A stretch of 35,487 nucleotides of DNA from Acidovorax sp. (GCF_022763525.1 NZ_JALEGG010000292.1:1-35487), one strand, 5' to 3'. Positions 1 through 8,828 are shown, counted from the first letter of the stretch. Made by a program: numbers and translations. Notes: generated from the sequence alone by a model not told the origin.

Positions 1-82
1 CAATCGCCTTGGCGACGGTGCGGACGTGTCTCACCTTCTAGAATCCACCCCGCCGGTCCCGGATGCACTCCAGGGCCGGCAG

Positions 83-246
83 CGTTCTCAGGGCGGGGCG
101 GAATTCCCCACCGGCGGTATTTGCGGGCTGTCACAGGCTTGCAAGAGCCCGCGAGCGCCTGCGGAGCCGTTCCTTGGAGCGGATGCGCAGGGTCAGCAGA
201 TCTGGTGCGATGCCAGAGCCGACGGTCACAGTCCGGATGAAAGAGA
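83..246 (+). ncRNA. FMN riboswitch (RFN element)
   Basis: This is a cis-acting flavin mononucleotide aptamer in the leader of ribH. The conserved RFN blocks appear in order: TTCTCAGGGCGGGG followed by CCCCACCGGCGGTA (about 85-120), AGCCCGCGAGCGC (about 146-158), GGTCAGCAGATCTGGTG with its partner CCAGAG (about 191-217), and the closing block GACGGTCACAGTCCGGATG with AAAGAGA (about 221-246). It lies about 130 nt upstream of the ribH start codon, on the same strand. By known behaviour of the class, FMN binding lowers expression of flavin synthesis genes. Whether control here is transcriptional or translational is not settled by the sequence. Confidence 0.96.
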
Positions 247-284
247 TCGCGAAACCCACGCGCCCCGGGCGGGTGCCGGCCGGT

Positions 285-304
285 GGGCGCGCAGCTGCGC
301 GCCC
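285..304 (+). promoter_or_regulatory. Perfect palindromic hairpin in the riboswitch expression platform
   Basis: The 20-nt stretch GGGCGCGCAGCTGCGCGCCC is a perfect palindrome just after the FMN aptamer. It is followed by more GC-rich sequence and not by a run of T, so it does not look like a simple intrinsic terminator. It probably belongs to the expression platform between the aptamer and the ribosome-binding site (GAGGAA, about 369-374). The switching role is inferred. Confidence 0.45.
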
Positions 305-377
305 GCGGGCTGCGCCATCTGCAAGGGGTACGTGTTCGCGCGCGCCCTGATTCTGGTCTGACCTTTGCGAGGAACCC

Positions 378-932
378 ATGAATCAGTTTTCTTCTTCTGT
401 CTCTCCCCTGGCTCCTGTGGCTGCCCATCGTGGCGCCCGCGTGGCCATCATCAGCGCCAGCTGGCACCAGGACATCGTCTACCAGGCACGCGACGCGGCC
501 CTGGCCGAGTTCGACCGCCACGGCCTGCCGCCTGCGCAAGTGGCGCTGTTCGACGTGCCCGGTGCGTTCGAGATTCCGCTCCTGGCCCGCAAGCTGGCGC
601 GCAGCGGGCGTTATGACGCCATCGTGGCCTGCGCGCTGGTGGTCAACGGCGGCATCTACCGCCACGAGTTCGTCACCACCGCCGTCATCGACGGGCTGAT
701 GCGCGTGCAGCTCGACACCGAGGTGCCCGTGATGTCGGCCGTGCTCACCCCGCGCGACTTCCACGACCACGAAGACCATGTGCGCTTTTTCCGCGAGCAT
801 TTCGTGAAAAAAGGCACTGAGGTGGCCCAGGCCTGCCTGCAGACCATGGCCTACCTGCGCAAGCTGGCTTCGCCCACGCTGGCCACTGCGCCGCAGGGGC
901 CGCACGCGGCACCGGTGGCTGAAGTGGCGTAG
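378..932 (+). CDS. ribH2: 6,7-dimethyl-8-ribityllumazine synthase, type II
   Basis: Cytoplasmic enzyme that condenses 5-amino-6-ribitylamino-uracil with dihydroxybutanone phosphate to make lumazine, the last intermediate before riboflavin. The 184-residue product carries the family motif GAFEIP, the phosphate/substrate-binding stretch VVNGGIYRHEFV with the expected His, and SAVLTPRDFH...HF.KKG. These match the type II (RibH2, Brucella/Mesorhizobium-like) subfamily better than the classic RibH with its GETPHFE-type motif. Type II enzymes are usually about 158 residues; the excess is an unstructured N-terminal tail of about 20 residues and an Ala/Pro-rich C-terminus. The ATG at 378 follows GAGGAA at good spacing. 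An FMN riboswitch lies directly upstream and no other rib gene is adjacent, so this is a stand-alone, flavin-regulated unit. A second ribH probably exists elsewhere in the genome (inference). Confidence 0.93.
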   Translation: MNQFSSSVSPLAPVAAHRGARVAIISASWHQDIVYQARDAALAEFDRHGLPPAQVALFDVPGAFEIPLLARKLARSGRYDAIVACALVVNGGIYRHEFVTTAVIDGLMRVQLDTEVPVMSAVLTPRDFHDHEDHVRFFREHFVKKGTEVAQACLQTMAYLRKLASPTLATAPQGPHAAPVAEVA

Positions 933-936
933 TTGC

Positions 937-998
937 TTTTGCTATTAAAAATATAGCTTCCAGCGCTTGATGGATGAGCGCTGAAGGCCTGTTGAATT
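937..998 (+). repeat. Family A dispersed repeat, copy 1
   Basis: This is an AT-richer element with the family pattern GCTATTAAAA..ATAGCTTCCAGCGCTT..GAGCGCTGAAGGCC. AGCGCT arms form a small hairpin. It starts within about 10 nt of the ribH stop codon and fills the gap between convergent ribH and the chemoreceptor gene. Related copies lie at 5846-5914, 10916-10979, 15974-16037 and 24244-24296. Confidence 0.8.
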
Positions 999-1018
999 GA
1001 AGAAATCGCTTTGCCGCC

Positions 1019-2620
1019 TCAGCCTGCTGCCAGGCGGGGCTGGCGGTGGGCGGCAGCGGACGTGCGGCCACGCGGCGCAGCGCTGGCCTCCGTGTCGGCC
1101 AGGCGGAACACCGCCACCGCCTGCACCAGCTGCTGCGCCTGCACCTTGAGGCTGTCGGCCGCGGCCGCGCTTTGTTCCACCAGGGCGGCGTTTTGCTGCG
1201 TGGCCTGGTCCATCTGCATCACCGCCTCGCCCACCTGCGCCACGCCCGCGCTTTGCTCGCTGCTGGCGGCGCTGATCTCGCCCACGATGTCCGTCACGCG
1301 GCGGATGGCGCTGACCACCTCGTTCATCGTGGCGCCGGCCTTGTCCACCAGCGTGGTGCCTTGCTCCACGCGTTCCACGCTGGCATGGATCAGCGCCTTG
1401 ATCTCCTTGGCTGCATCGGCGCTGCGCCCCGCCAGGCTGCGCACCTCGCTGGCCACCACGGCAAAGCCGCGGCCTTGCTCGCCCGCACGGGCCGCTTCCA
1501 CAGCGGCGTTCAGCGCCAGGATGTTGGTCTGAAAGGCAATGCCGTCGATCACGCTGATGATGTCGGCGATCTTCTTGCTGCTGTCGTTGATGCCCTTCAT
1601 GGTCGTGACCACCTCGGCCACCACGTCGCCGCCCTGCGCGGCTACGGTGCTGGCGCTCAGCGCCAGCTGGTTGGCGGTGCGGGCGTTTTCGGCATTGGCT
1701 TGCACGGTGGAGCTGAGCTCTTCCATGGAGGCGGAGGTTTCCTCCAGCGCGCTGGCCTGCTGCTCGGTGCGGGCCGAGAGGTCGTTGTTGCCCTGTGCGA
1801 TCTCTGTGCTGGCGGCGGCCACGCTGTCGGCGTTGCTGCGCACGTCGCTGACCACGCGCGACAGGCTTTGCTGCATGTCGTGCAGCGCGTTCAGCAGCAA
1901 GGCGATCTCGTCTTTGCCGCGCACCTGCCGCGCCACCGTGAGGTCGCCGCCGGCCACGGCCTGCGACACGCGCACCGCGTTGTCCAGCGGGTTCACCACC
2001 GTGCGGCTGAAGGCAATGGCCCCGGCAATGCCCAGGGCGCACACCACCAGCATCACCACCAGGCTGATGGTGGTGGCGCGCTGGGCCGCCGCGGCAGCCC
2101 GCTCGGCCACCTCGCTGCTGGCCTTGGCGATCAGGGTGCCGGCCTGGTCCAGCAGCTGCGAGGGCTCGCGGTCCATGCCGGCCACGGCCTTGTCGCCCGC
2201 CTGCGCGTCGTGGTCGGCGGCCTGGAAGGCTTCAAACCCCTTGCGGTAGGCCGCGCCCATGCGTTCATGGGCTTGGGAAAATTGGTGCACGCGCTCGCGG
2301 GCTTCGCCCGGGGGCAGGGCAGCCAGCAGCTTTCGGGCTTGCTCGCCAATGGCTTGTTCCCGCTTTTCAAACGCCGTCCAGTAGCGGGTGAGCTGGGCCG
2401 GATCCTTGCCGCGCAGCAGCACGTTCTTCCATTCCTGCACCTGCACCTTGAAGTCGTTGAGCATGCTGGCCGCCATTCGCTCGTGCTCGAAGCTTTGCGC
2501 CACGGTGGTCTGGTAGGTGTTCAGGGCCTGGTTCAGGCGGCTGATGCCGAACAGCGCGGCTGCAAACAACAAGAGCAGCGACGCGGTGAAGGCAAGCGGG
2601 AGCTTGAGACTGAGCTTCAT
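1019..2620 (-). CDS. Methyl-accepting chemotaxis protein
   Basis: Inner-membrane chemoreceptor that senses a ligand outside the cytoplasm and controls CheA/CheW. The 533-residue protein has a first membrane segment at about residues 8-27, a helical periplasmic four-helix-bundle-like sensor (28-182), a second membrane segment (about 183-205), a HAMP domain (206-258) and the MA signalling domain. The conserved hairpin tip reads [20 protein letters not shown] followed by [17 protein letters not shown]. No C-terminal NWETF-type CheR tether is present. The start at 2620 was chosen because AGGAG precedes it and it gives a normal positively charged N-terminus (MKLSLK) before the first membrane segment; the frame stays open upstream, but that part is not receptor-like. 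The ligand cannot be read from sequence. No che genes are adjacent. The nearest flagellar genes are flhDC, 31 kb away. Confidence 0.95.
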   Translation of the reverse strand: MKLSLKLPLAFTASLLLLFAAALFGISRLNQALNTYQTTVAQSFEHERMAASMLNDFKVQVQEWKNVLLRGKDPAQLTRYWTAFEKREQAIGEQARKLLAALPPGEARERVHQFSQAHERMGAAYRKGFEAFQAADHDAQAGDKAVAGMDREPSQLLDQAGTLIAKASSEVAERAAAAAQRATTISLVVMLVVCALGIAGAIAFSRTVVNPLDNAVRVSQAVAGGDLTVARQVRGKDEIALLLNALHDMQQSLSRVVSDVRSNADSVAAASTEIAQGNNDLSARTEQQASALEETSASMEELSSTVQANAENARTANQLALSASTVAAQGGDVVAEVVTTMKGINDSSKKIADIISVIDGIAFQTNILALNAAVEAARAGEQGRGFAVVASEVRSLAGRSADAAKEIKALIHASVERVEQGTTLVDKAGATMNEVVSAIRRVTDIVGEISAASSEQSAGVAQVGEAVMQMDQATQQNAALVEQSAAAADSLKVQAQQLVQAVAVFRLADTEASAAPRGRTSAAAHRQPRLAAG

Positions 2621-2928
2621 GGCGGACTCCTGGATTTGTGCAAAAACCAGTTCGGGGTGCGGGAAGGCGGTCGGACCGCGCCACCATTGTGGAGGTTTGG
2701 AAGAAATTTGCACGAGGATTCGGCATCTGCCGCCCAGGTGGCCGGCCTGCGCTCGGGTGGCTGCCCCTGCTTGCGCGGGTAAGATCCCGCCCCTGCGCGG
2801 ACGCAAGCCGCGCCCGGGCCTGCGGACAGGGTGCAACCCACTTGCCGACTCCATGAGTTGATGACCAATGATTCCCTTTGTGCTGCCGGAACTGCAGGCC
2901 GTCGGCGTCCGATGCACGGAGGTTTCTC
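2621..2928. promoter_or_regulatory. Divergent intergenic region, chemoreceptor / ankyrin gene
   Basis: This 308-bp non-coding stretch separates the two divergent genes and must hold both promoters. The only clear structure I see is a 13-bp perfect dyad, GCGGTC-G-GACCGC, at 2667-2679, about 50 bp upstream of the chemoreceptor start. I could not find a convincing sigma-70 or sigma-28 promoter by eye. Open frames running into this region from both genes have weak coding character. Confidence 0.4.
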
Positions 2929-4554
2929 GTGAAACGCCTTTCCCCCCGGCCCGACCTGGGCCATCTCAAGAAACAAGCCAAGGCGCTCCTGGCCGAAGCC
3001 CGAGCCGGCGATGCGGCCGCGCTGGAGCGGCTGCGCCCGCTGCACTTGCCGGCAGGCACCGACCTGCGCCTGCACCACGCGCAGTGGTGTCTGGCACGCG
3101 AGCACGGCTTTGCTTCGTGGCCACAGTTCCAGGCCTTCGTGCAGGCGCGCCGAGCGCTGGCCGAAGACCCTGCGCGTGCCTTGCTGCGGTGGCTCTGCCT
3201 GGTGTACGCGGGCGATATCGCAGGCGGCAACCACACGGCGCGCCCTGCGTTGGCGCAGCAGCTGTGGGCCGAAGGTGCCGTGCCGCGGGCCGACGCCAGC
3301 GACCCCTGGCTGGCCTGCGCAGTGGGCGACCCGGTCCGGCTGCGTGAGCAGCTGGCGCGCGACCCGGCTTGGGTGCACCGCACCGGCGGGCCGCTGCAAC
3401 TTCCGCCGCTGCTGGCAGTTGCGCATTCCAGCCTGGCGCAGCTACCTGCGTTTGCGCCGGGTTTGCTGGCCTGCGCCGACCTGTTGCTGCGCGCGGGCGC
3501 CGACGCCAACCAGCGCGTGGGTAGCCGCTGGCCCCCCGCGTCGCTGCAGGCGCCGGATGCCGCCCGTCCGCTGTCGGCCCTGTACGGCGCCGCCGGCGTC
3601 AACCACCACGCAGGCATCACCCGCCTGCTGCTGGCCGCGGGGGCCGACCCCAACGACGGCGAGTCGCTGTACCACGCGCTGGGCGGCCTGGAATGCACGC
3701 GCCTGCTGCTGGAGGCCGGCGCGCGGGTGCCCGGCACCAACGCGTTGCACCGCGTGCTGGATCTTGACGGCCTGCCCGCGCTGCAGTTGCTGCTGGCCCA
3801 TGGCGCGGACCCCAACGAGCCGCTGGGCGGCAGCGCCCCCGGCGCGGCGCCGCTGCTGTGGGCCGTGCGCCGCCGCCGCTCGCTGGCGCATGTGCAAGCG
3901 CTGGTGGCGGCGGGCGCGGACCCCGCGGCGTGCACTGCCGAGGGCACACCCGCGCACATCCAGGCGCTGCGTTACGGGCTGCCGGAGGTTGCGGCCTACT
4001 TGCGCGGCGTGCTGGGCGTGGCCGAGGTGCCGACGGGCGAGCGCTTTGTGGCGGCCTGCGCACAGGGCGACGCGGCCCAGGCCCGCGCCCTGCTGGCCGC
4101 GCAGCCGGGCCTGGTGGCGGACCTGACGCCCGCGCAGCAGCGGCTGCTGCCCGAGCTGGCGGCCCAGCCCGGCTGTGGCGACGCGGTGCGCCTGATGGTG
4201 CAGCTGGGCTGGCCCATCGACACACCGGGCGGCGACTGGGATGGGACCGCGCTGCACCATGCCATCTTCCGGGGCGAGGCCGCGCTCACGCGCTTTTTGC
4301 TGTCGCATGGCGCGCGCTGGCAGGCCCGGCATGGCTTCGAGGACAACGCCTGCGGCGCGCTCGCCTGGGGCTCCATCAACACGCCAGAGCCCGGCGGCGA
4401 CTGGGCGGGCTGCGCGCGGGCCTTGCTGGACCACGGTCTGCCGCCCGCTGCGCCGGACGCCCTGGGCTCCGAAGCCGTATGGCTGGATGGTCGCCTGATG
4501 CGCTTTTCGGACGAGGTGACGGATTGCCTGCTGGAGGCCGCCGCCTCGCGCTGA
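2929..4554 (+). CDS. Ankyrin-repeat protein
   Basis: A 541-residue protein of unknown role, probably cytoplasmic since no signal peptide or membrane segment is visible. The N-terminus has the module [12 protein letters not shown]...[16 protein letters not shown] (about residues 10-70), which I recognise from bacterial ankyrin proteins. It is followed by several ankyrin repeats whose cores read [49 protein letters not shown] and FLLSHGARW. Ankyrin repeats mediate protein-protein contacts, so a partner-binding role is inferred; no catalytic domain is seen. The GTG start at 2929 follows GGAGG at 8-nt spacing and was preferred to the ATG at 2878, which lacks a ribosome-binding site. The gene converges on gcdG with a 7-bp gap. 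Confidence 0.88.
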   Translation: MKRLSPRPDLGHLKKQAKALLAEARAGDAAALERLRPLHLPAGTDLRLHHAQWCLAREHGFASWPQFQAFVQARRALAEDPARALLRWLCLVYAGDIAGGNHTARPALAQQLWAEGAVPRADASDPWLACAVGDPVRLREQLARDPAWVHRTGGPLQLPPLLAVAHSSLAQLPAFAPGLLACADLLLRAGADANQRVGSRWPPASLQAPDAARPLSALYGAAGVNHHAGITRLLLAAGADPNDGESLYHALGGLECTRLLLEAGARVPGTNALHRVLDLDGLPALQLLLAHGADPNEPLGGSAPGAAPLLWAVRRRRSLAHVQALVAAGADPAACTAEGTPAHIQALRYGLPEVAAYLRGVLGVAEVPTGERFVAACAQGDAAQARALLAAQPGLVADLTPAQQRLLPELAAQPGCGDAVRLMVQLGWPIDTPGGDWDGTALHHAIFRGEAALTRFLLSHGARWQARHGFEDNACGALAWGSINTPEPGGDWAGCARALLDHGLPPAAPDALGSEAVWLDGRLMRFSDEVTDCLLEAAASR

Positions 4555-4561
4555 GCGAGTC

Positions 4562-5836
4562 CTACACCACGCCCTGCGCGCGCAGCGCCGCAATGCGCGC
4601 CGCGTCCAGTCCCATCTCGCGCAGCACTTCGTCGGTGTGCTGGCCCAGCGCGGGCGGCGCGTTGCGCAGCACGGGCGGGTTGGCCGACAGGCGCAGGGGG
4701 CTGGCCACACCCGTGATCTGCTGCACCCCGTCTTGCGCGGACTCGCCACCTACCCAGCGCGGCAGCGCCACCGCCAGGCCGCGCGCCTTCACCTGGGCAT
4801 CGTCAAATGCCTGGGCAATGGTGTTGATGGGGCCGCAGGGAACGGCCTTGTCCTCCAGCAGCGTGATCCACTCGGCGGTGGTGCGTGTGCGGGTCACGGC
4901 CTCCATGGCGGGGATCAGGTCGGCGCGATGCTTCACGCGCAGGGTGTTGGTGGCAAAGCGTGGGTCGCTCGCCCACTGGGGCTGGCCCGCAGCGGCGCAA
5001 AAGCGCTGAAACTGCCCATCGTTGCCGATGGCCAGCAGCATCGCGCCGTCCTGCGTCGGGAAGTCCTGGTAGGGCGCGAGGCTGGGGTGGCTGTTGCCCT
5101 GGCGCGTGGGCGCCTTGCCCGTGGCCAGGAAGCCGGCGGCCTGGTTGGCCAGAATTGCCATGCCGACGTCCAGCAGCGACATGTCGATGTGCTGGCCCCG
5201 GCCGGTGCCGTTGCTGGCGTTGTCGCGCACGTTCAGCGCGGCGAGGATGGCGGTACTGGCGTAGACGCCGGTGAACAGGTCGGTCAGCGCCACACCCACG
5301 CGCAGCGGGCCGCCTCCGGGCTCGCCGTCGGACCGGCCGGTGATGCTCATCATGCCGGTCATGGCCTGGATCATCAGGTCGTAGCCGGCGCGTTCGGCAT
5401 AGGGGCCGTCTTGCCCGAAGCCGGTGACCGAGCAGTAGATCAGGCGCGGGTTGAGTGCGTGCAGGCTTTCGTAATCGAGCCCGTATTGCTTGAGGCCCCC
5501 CACCTTGAAGTTCTCGACCAGGATGTCGGCCGCCTGGGCCATCTGCCGGATGAGCTCCTGCCCCTCGGCCGTGGCCATGTCGATCGTCACGGAGCGCTTG
5601 TTGCGGTTGCAGGCGGTGTAGTAGCTGGCCTGCGTGGTGTCGTTGCCCTCGGCATCCTTCAAAAAGGGCGGGCCCCAGTGGCGCGTGTCATCGCCTGCGC
5701 CGGGGCGCTCCACCTTGACCACGTCCGCGCCCAGGTCGGCCAGGATCTGCGTGCACCACGGGCCGGCGAGCACGCGGGAGAGGTCGAGTACCTTGATGCC
5801 TGCGAGGGCGCCTGCAGTTGGGGTGGGTGTGGTCAT
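4562..5836 (-). CDS. gcdG: CaiB/BaiF family CoA-transferase, probably glutarate CoA-transferase
   Basis: Family III CoA-transferase that moves CoA between acyl-CoA thioesters and free acids. The 424-residue protein opens with GIKVLDLSRVLAGPWCTQ and LADLGADVVKVERPGAGDD, and has NRNKRSV and ILVENFKVG. The likely catalytic Asp is D186 in GVALTDLFTG, equivalent to the nucleophile of formyl-CoA transferase. Its substrate is inferred from context: gcdH lies upstream on the same strand and a LysR gene is divergent from gcdH, the arrangement known from gcdH-gcdG-gcdR clusters. It would then activate glutarate to glutaryl-CoA during lysine or glutarate breakdown. The gap to gcdH is 208 bp and is filled by repeats of families A and B, so co-transcription is plausible but may be weakened. 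No strong ribosome-binding site precedes the ATG at 5836. Confidence 0.87.
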   Translation of the reverse strand: MTTPTPTAGALAGIKVLDLSRVLAGPWCTQILADLGADVVKVERPGAGDDTRHWGPPFLKDAEGNDTTQASYYTACNRNKRSVTIDMATAEGQELIRQMAQAADILVENFKVGGLKQYGLDYESLHALNPRLIYCSVTGFGQDGPYAERAGYDLMIQAMTGMMSITGRSDGEPGGGPLRVGVALTDLFTGVYASTAILAALNVRDNASNGTGRGQHIDMSLLDVGMAILANQAAGFLATGKAPTRQGNSHPSLAPYQDFPTQDGAMLLAIGNDGQFQRFCAAAGQPQWASDPRFATNTLRVKHRADLIPAMEAVTRTRTTAEWITLLEDKAVPCGPINTIAQAFDDAQVKARGLAVALPRWVGGESAQDGVQQITGVASPLRLSANPPVLRNAPPALGQHTDEVLREMGLDAARIAALRAQGVV

Positions 5837-5845
5837 CGGGGTGGT

Positions 5846-5914
5846 TTGCTATTAAATTGATAGCTGCCAGCGATTGCATATCAAGCGCTAGAGGCCAAGT
5901 ACGGTTGAAATTGG
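5846..5914 (+). repeat. Family A dispersed repeat, copy 2
   Basis: The copy reads TTGCTATTAAATTGATAGC, TGCCAGCG..AAGCGCTAGAGGCCAA and a TTGAAATTGG tail. It ends 9 bp upstream of the gcdG start codon, so it is part of the gcdG leader. It lies next to family B copy 1. Confidence 0.82.
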
Positions 5915-5943
5915 CATGAGGGGTGAGGTGAGCGTGTCTCCAA

Positions 5944-6042
5944 GCCAGGGACGCCGAGCAAGGGCCGCCCCGCAGCGAGGGCGTCGTCCCCCTTCCCGGC
6001 GAAGCCGAGAGAAGGGGGAAGGCGCGCAGCGCCTCAGGGGGA
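5944..6042 (-). repeat. Family B multi-hairpin repeat, copy 1
   Basis: Read in the direction of gcdH transcription, it begins with CCCCCTGAGGCGCTGCGCG 3 nt after the gcdH stop codon. It continues with CCTTCCCCCTTCTCTCGG, a complementary GGGAAGGGGGACGACGCC block, and a distal GGGGCGGCCCTTGC motif. The C-rich and G-rich blocks pair into a long hairpin. It lies between gcdH and gcdG and could attenuate read-through or protect the gcdH mRNA end (inference). Confidence 0.85.
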
Positions 6043-6044
6043 TG

Positions 6045-7238
6045 TCACGAAAACGCTGCAATGCCCGTCTGGGCGCGGCCCAGGATGAGGGCGTGCACAT
6101 CGTGCGTGCCTTCATACGTGTTCACCACTTCCAGGTTCACCAGGTGGCGGGCCACGCCAAACTCGTCGCTGATGCCGTTGCCGCCCATCATGTCGCGCGC
6201 CAGGCGGGCAATGTCCAGCGCCTTGCCGCAGCTGTTGCGCTTGATGATGGAGGTGCCTTCCACGCTGGCCGTGCCCGCGTCCTTCATGCGGCCAAACTGC
6301 AGGCAGGCCTGCAGGCCGATGGCGATCTCGGTCTGCATGTCGGCCAGCTTCTTCTGGATGAGCTGGTTGGCCGCCAGGGGACGGCCGAACTGCTTGCGGT
6401 CCAGCGTGTACTGGCGGGCGGTGTGCCAGCAGAACTCGGCCGCACCCAGGGCGCCCCAGGCGATGCCGTAGCGCGCGCTGTTCAGGCAGGTGAAGGGACC
6501 CTTCAAGCCCTGCACTTCGGGGAAGGCGTTTTCTTCGGGCACGAACACATCGTCCATCACGATCTCGCCGGTGATGGAGGCACGCAGGCCCACCTTGCCG
6601 TGGATGGCGGGGGCGCTCAAGCCCTTCATGCCTTTTTCGAGCACAAAGCCACGGATGGGACCCAAGGCGCCGCCCTCGGACACTTCCTTGGCCCAGACCA
6701 CGAAAACGTCGGCCACCGGGCTGTTGGTGATCCACATCTTGCTGCCCTTGAGCTTGTAGCCGCCATCGACCTTGTAGGCCCGCGTAGCCATGCTGCCGGG
6801 GTCGGAGCCGTGGTCGGGCTCGGTCAGGCCAAAGCAGCCGATCCATTCGCCGGTGGCCAGCTTGGGCAGGTACTTCTGCTTTTGTGCTTCGGTGCCAAAT
6901 TCATGGATGGGCACCATCACCAGCGACGACTGCACGCTGGCCATCGAGCGGTAGCCCGAATCCACACGCTCCACTTCGCGGGCGATCAGGCCGTAGGCCA
7001 CGTAGCTCAGGCCGGGGCCACCGTACTGCTCGGGGATGGTGGGGCCCAAGAGGCCCACTTCGCCCATCTCGCGGAAGATGCCCACGTCCATCTTCTCGTG
7101 GCGGAAGGCATCCAGCACGCGGGGCGCCAGCTTGTCCTGGCAGTAAGCTGCGGCCGCATCGCGGATGGCGCGCTCGTCGTCGGTCAGTTGCTGGCTCAGA
7201 AGGAATGGGTCATCCCATTGAAAGGCGGCGTGGGCCAT
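6045..7238 (-). CDS. gcdH: Glutaryl-CoA dehydrogenase
   Basis: FAD-dependent acyl-CoA dehydrogenase that oxidises and decarboxylates glutaryl-CoA to crotonyl-CoA in lysine, tryptophan and glutarate degradation. The 397-residue protein has the family signatures [35 protein letters not shown] and [15 protein letters not shown]. Features specific to glutaryl-CoA dehydrogenase are [13 protein letters not shown], whose Arg binds the distal carboxylate in this enzyme, and the catalytic Glu E376 in [16 protein letters not shown]. The start at 7238 gives the expected N-terminus, follows GGAGA, and discards a 46-codon upstream extension without family similarity. It is divergent from the LysR gene at 7421 and probably leads a unit with gcdG. 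Confidence 0.96.
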   Translation of the reverse strand: MAHAAFQWDDPFLLSQQLTDDERAIRDAAAAYCQDKLAPRVLDAFRHEKMDVGIFREMGEVGLLGPTIPEQYGGPGLSYVAYGLIAREVERVDSGYRSMASVQSSLVMVPIHEFGTEAQKQKYLPKLATGEWIGCFGLTEPDHGSDPGSMATRAYKVDGGYKLKGSKMWITNSPVADVFVVWAKEVSEGGALGPIRGFVLEKGMKGLSAPAIHGKVGLRASITGEIVMDDVFVPEENAFPEVQGLKGPFTCLNSARYGIAWGALGAAEFCWHTARQYTLDRKQFGRPLAANQLIQKKLADMQTEIAIGLQACLQFGRMKDAGTASVEGTSIIKRNSCGKALDIARLARDMMGGNGISDEFGVARHLVNLEVVNTYEGTHDVHALILGRAQTGIAAFS

Positions 7239-7420
7239 GTGTGTGTCTCCAGATTGCGAAAGGTGGACAAAAAAGCGAACGGACTGATGCGCATCGTAGG
7301 CCGGTGTCGTGGGGGCGGCAAGCGAGTTGTTTTCATCCAGATATGTGGTTGGGGAATATATGAAATACTTCTTCACCGATCCTGCGTTTTGGCTGCGGGG
7401 TTTTCAAGTTCCAACTCATC
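7239..7420. promoter_or_regulatory. gcdH / lysR divergent promoter region
   Basis: This 182-bp region between divergent genes is the expected place for LysR binding. The most AT-rich part is about 7335-7375, where ATAT-containing half-sites (GATATG at about 7340 and AATATATG at about 7357) are spaced compatibly with a T-N11-A LysR box. The exact operator is not certain by eye. No other gene is seen here. Confidence 0.4.
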
Positions 7421-8371
7421 ATGCGCCGCAACATTCCATCGACCCAGGCACTGGCCTGTTTTGAGGTCGCCGCCCGCCACGAGAGCTACACCCGCGCTGC
7501 GCAGGAGCTCTCGCTCACGCAAAGCGCCATCTCGCGCCAGATCCAGGCGCTGGAGGAATTTCTGGGCGTGCAGCTGTTTCGCCGCACGCGCCATGGCGTG
7601 GTGCTGACGCCCGCAGGCGCGCACTACGGCCGCCAGGTGGCGCGCTGGCTGCAGGGGCTGGAGCGCGACACGCTGGACGTGATGGCCCACCAGGGCGAGG
7701 GCGGCACGCTCACCCTGGCGGCCGTGCCCACGTTTGCCACGCGCTGGCTCATCCCGCGCCTGCCGCAGCTGGCGCGGGCGCATCCAGACATCGTGGTGCA
7801 CATCGACACGCAGACCCGGCCTTTTTTGTTTGCCGACACCACGTTCGATGCTGCGCTCTACGCAGGCACGCCCGAGCAGGTGGCCAACTGGCCGGGCGTG
7901 CAGGCGCAACTGCTCATGCACGAAGACGTGGTGCCGGTGTGCAGCCCGCGCCTGCTCGAATCCGCAGCGCCCCGGGGCCGCGGCCGCGCCCACCAGAGCC
8001 TGCCCGCCGAGGCGCTGGCCGACTTGCCCCTGCTGCAGCAAAGCACGCGCCCCTACGGCTGGCGCCAGTGGTTCGAGACGATGGGGGTCGACGCGCCCCA
8101 CGCGCTCGACGGGCCACGCTACGAACTCTTTTCCATGCTGGCCGTCGCCGCCAGCTACGGCATGGGCGTGGCGCTCATCCCGCCCCTGCTCATCGAGGCG
8201 GAGCTTGCCAGCGGCGAGCTGGTAGTGGCCTGCGCGCGCCCGTTGCGGGGCGAGCGGGCGTACTACCTCATCAGCCCCGCGCAGGCCCAGCCGCCAGTGC
8301 TGGCTACTTTCTCGCGCTGGTTGCAGGCAGCGGCTTCCGAGTCCGCGGCGGCCCCCTTGGCCGGAGCGTGA
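7421..8371 (+). CDS. LysR-family transcriptional regulator, probably of the glutarate genes
   Basis: A 316-residue DNA-binding regulator. The N-terminal winged helix-turn-helix (about residues 5-65) reads ALACFEVAARHESYTRAA, LSLTQSAISRQIQALEE and LGVQLFRRTRHGV. The rest is a periplasmic-binding-like effector domain (about 90-300) of the GcvA/GcdR type, with VPTFATRWLIPRLP and YGMGVALIPPLLIE. It is transcribed divergently from gcdH, the standard position for a LysR gene controlling its neighbour. I infer that it responds to glutarate or a glutaryl derivative, as GcdR does in pseudomonads. The ATG at 7421 gives a normal LysR N-terminus, although its ribosome-binding site is weak. I omit the symbol because only context supports gcdR. 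Confidence 0.9.
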   Translation: MRRNIPSTQALACFEVAARHESYTRAAQELSLTQSAISRQIQALEEFLGVQLFRRTRHGVVLTPAGAHYGRQVARWLQGLERDTLDVMAHQGEGGTLTLAAVPTFATRWLIPRLPQLARAHPDIVVHIDTQTRPFLFADTTFDAALYAGTPEQVANWPGVQAQLLMHEDVVPVCSPRLLESAAPRGRGRAHQSLPAEALADLPLLQQSTRPYGWRQWFETMGVDAPHALDGPRYELFSMLAVAASYGMGVALIPPLLIEAELASGELVVACARPLRGERAYYLISPAQAQPPVLATFSRWLQAAASESAAAPLAGA

Positions 8372-8421
8372 ACGTGCTGAAGCGCCTTCTGCGCGCTCGC
8401 GCACCAATGGGGTTGCCGCGC

Positions 8422-8451
8422 TTGCGCCATGGTGGTGTGCTGAACTATTCT
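8422..8451 (+). promoter_or_regulatory. Possible sigma-70 promoter for the 71-residue gene
   Basis: TTGCGC (8422-8427) and TATTCT (8446-8451) are separated by 18 bp, about 57 bp upstream of the start at 8508. The match is moderate and made by eye only. Confidence 0.35.
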
Positions 8452-8507
8452 GGGCCAGCCTGAATCAGTCCCTCATCATCATCCACCTCCGTTCGAGAGA
8501 GAGCACC

Positions 8508-8723
8508 ATGACGACGTACCACGCTCCGCATTTCGATCCCACGGTTGACGAGATCGAGACCCTCAAACAGCTCGAAATGGGCAAAGTCCTGACCGTGCCG
8601 CATGCGATCAAGGAGCATGTCTCTGCCCGCCTGCTGGAGTGGGGCCACATCGCCAAGAGCCCGAGTGGCCAGCTCTCCATCACGCCCAGCGGCCGCCAGA
8701 TCATCCGACGGCAGGACAACTGA
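8508..8723 (+). CDS. Small conserved-looking hypothetical protein, 71 residues
   Basis: I do not recognise a named family. The protein begins MTTYHAPHFDPTVDEIETL and ends in a basic tail (GRQIIRRQDN). It has no signal peptide, membrane segment or cysteines. The middle (KEHVSARLLEWGHIAKSPSG then QLSITPSGR) resembles the helix-turn-wing end of small winged-helix proteins, but this is only a resemblance. Support for a real gene is a GAGAGAG ribosome-binding region before the ATG, a possible promoter at 8422-8451, and codon use like its neighbours. It stands alone between the LysR gene and the lipoprotein gene. Confidence 0.72.
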   Translation: MTTYHAPHFDPTVDEIETLKQLEMGKVLTVPHAIKEHVSARLLEWGHIAKSPSGQLSITPSGRQIIRRQDN

Positions 8724-8828
8724 TCCGCGGCCCAAGAAGCCGCAGCCGCCGGGAGGGTGCAGCCTGGCGCCGCCGCGTGTTTCTGATCTCCGGACCTGCC
8801 GCGCGGGTATTGCGCAGGGCCTCCACGC

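Noticed and set aside
26-361. Open frames across the first 360 bases
   Set aside because: They cover the FMN riboswitch, whose structural conservation explains the sequence; no ribosome-binding site or protein similarity is seen.
1046-2782. A 578-codon open frame antisense to the chemoreceptor gene
   Set aside because: It mirrors the chemoreceptor gene, is His/Gly/Ala-rich with no recognisable domain, and arises from GC-biased codon use on the opposite strand.
3442-4749. A 435-codon open frame antisense to the ankyrin gene, running into gcdG
   Set aside because: It spans two genes in the wrong frame and lacks any recognisable feature.
5916-7607. A 563-codon open frame antisense to gcdH
   Set aside because: It runs through a repeat, the gcdH antisense strand and into the LysR gene; its composition is that of a shadow frame.
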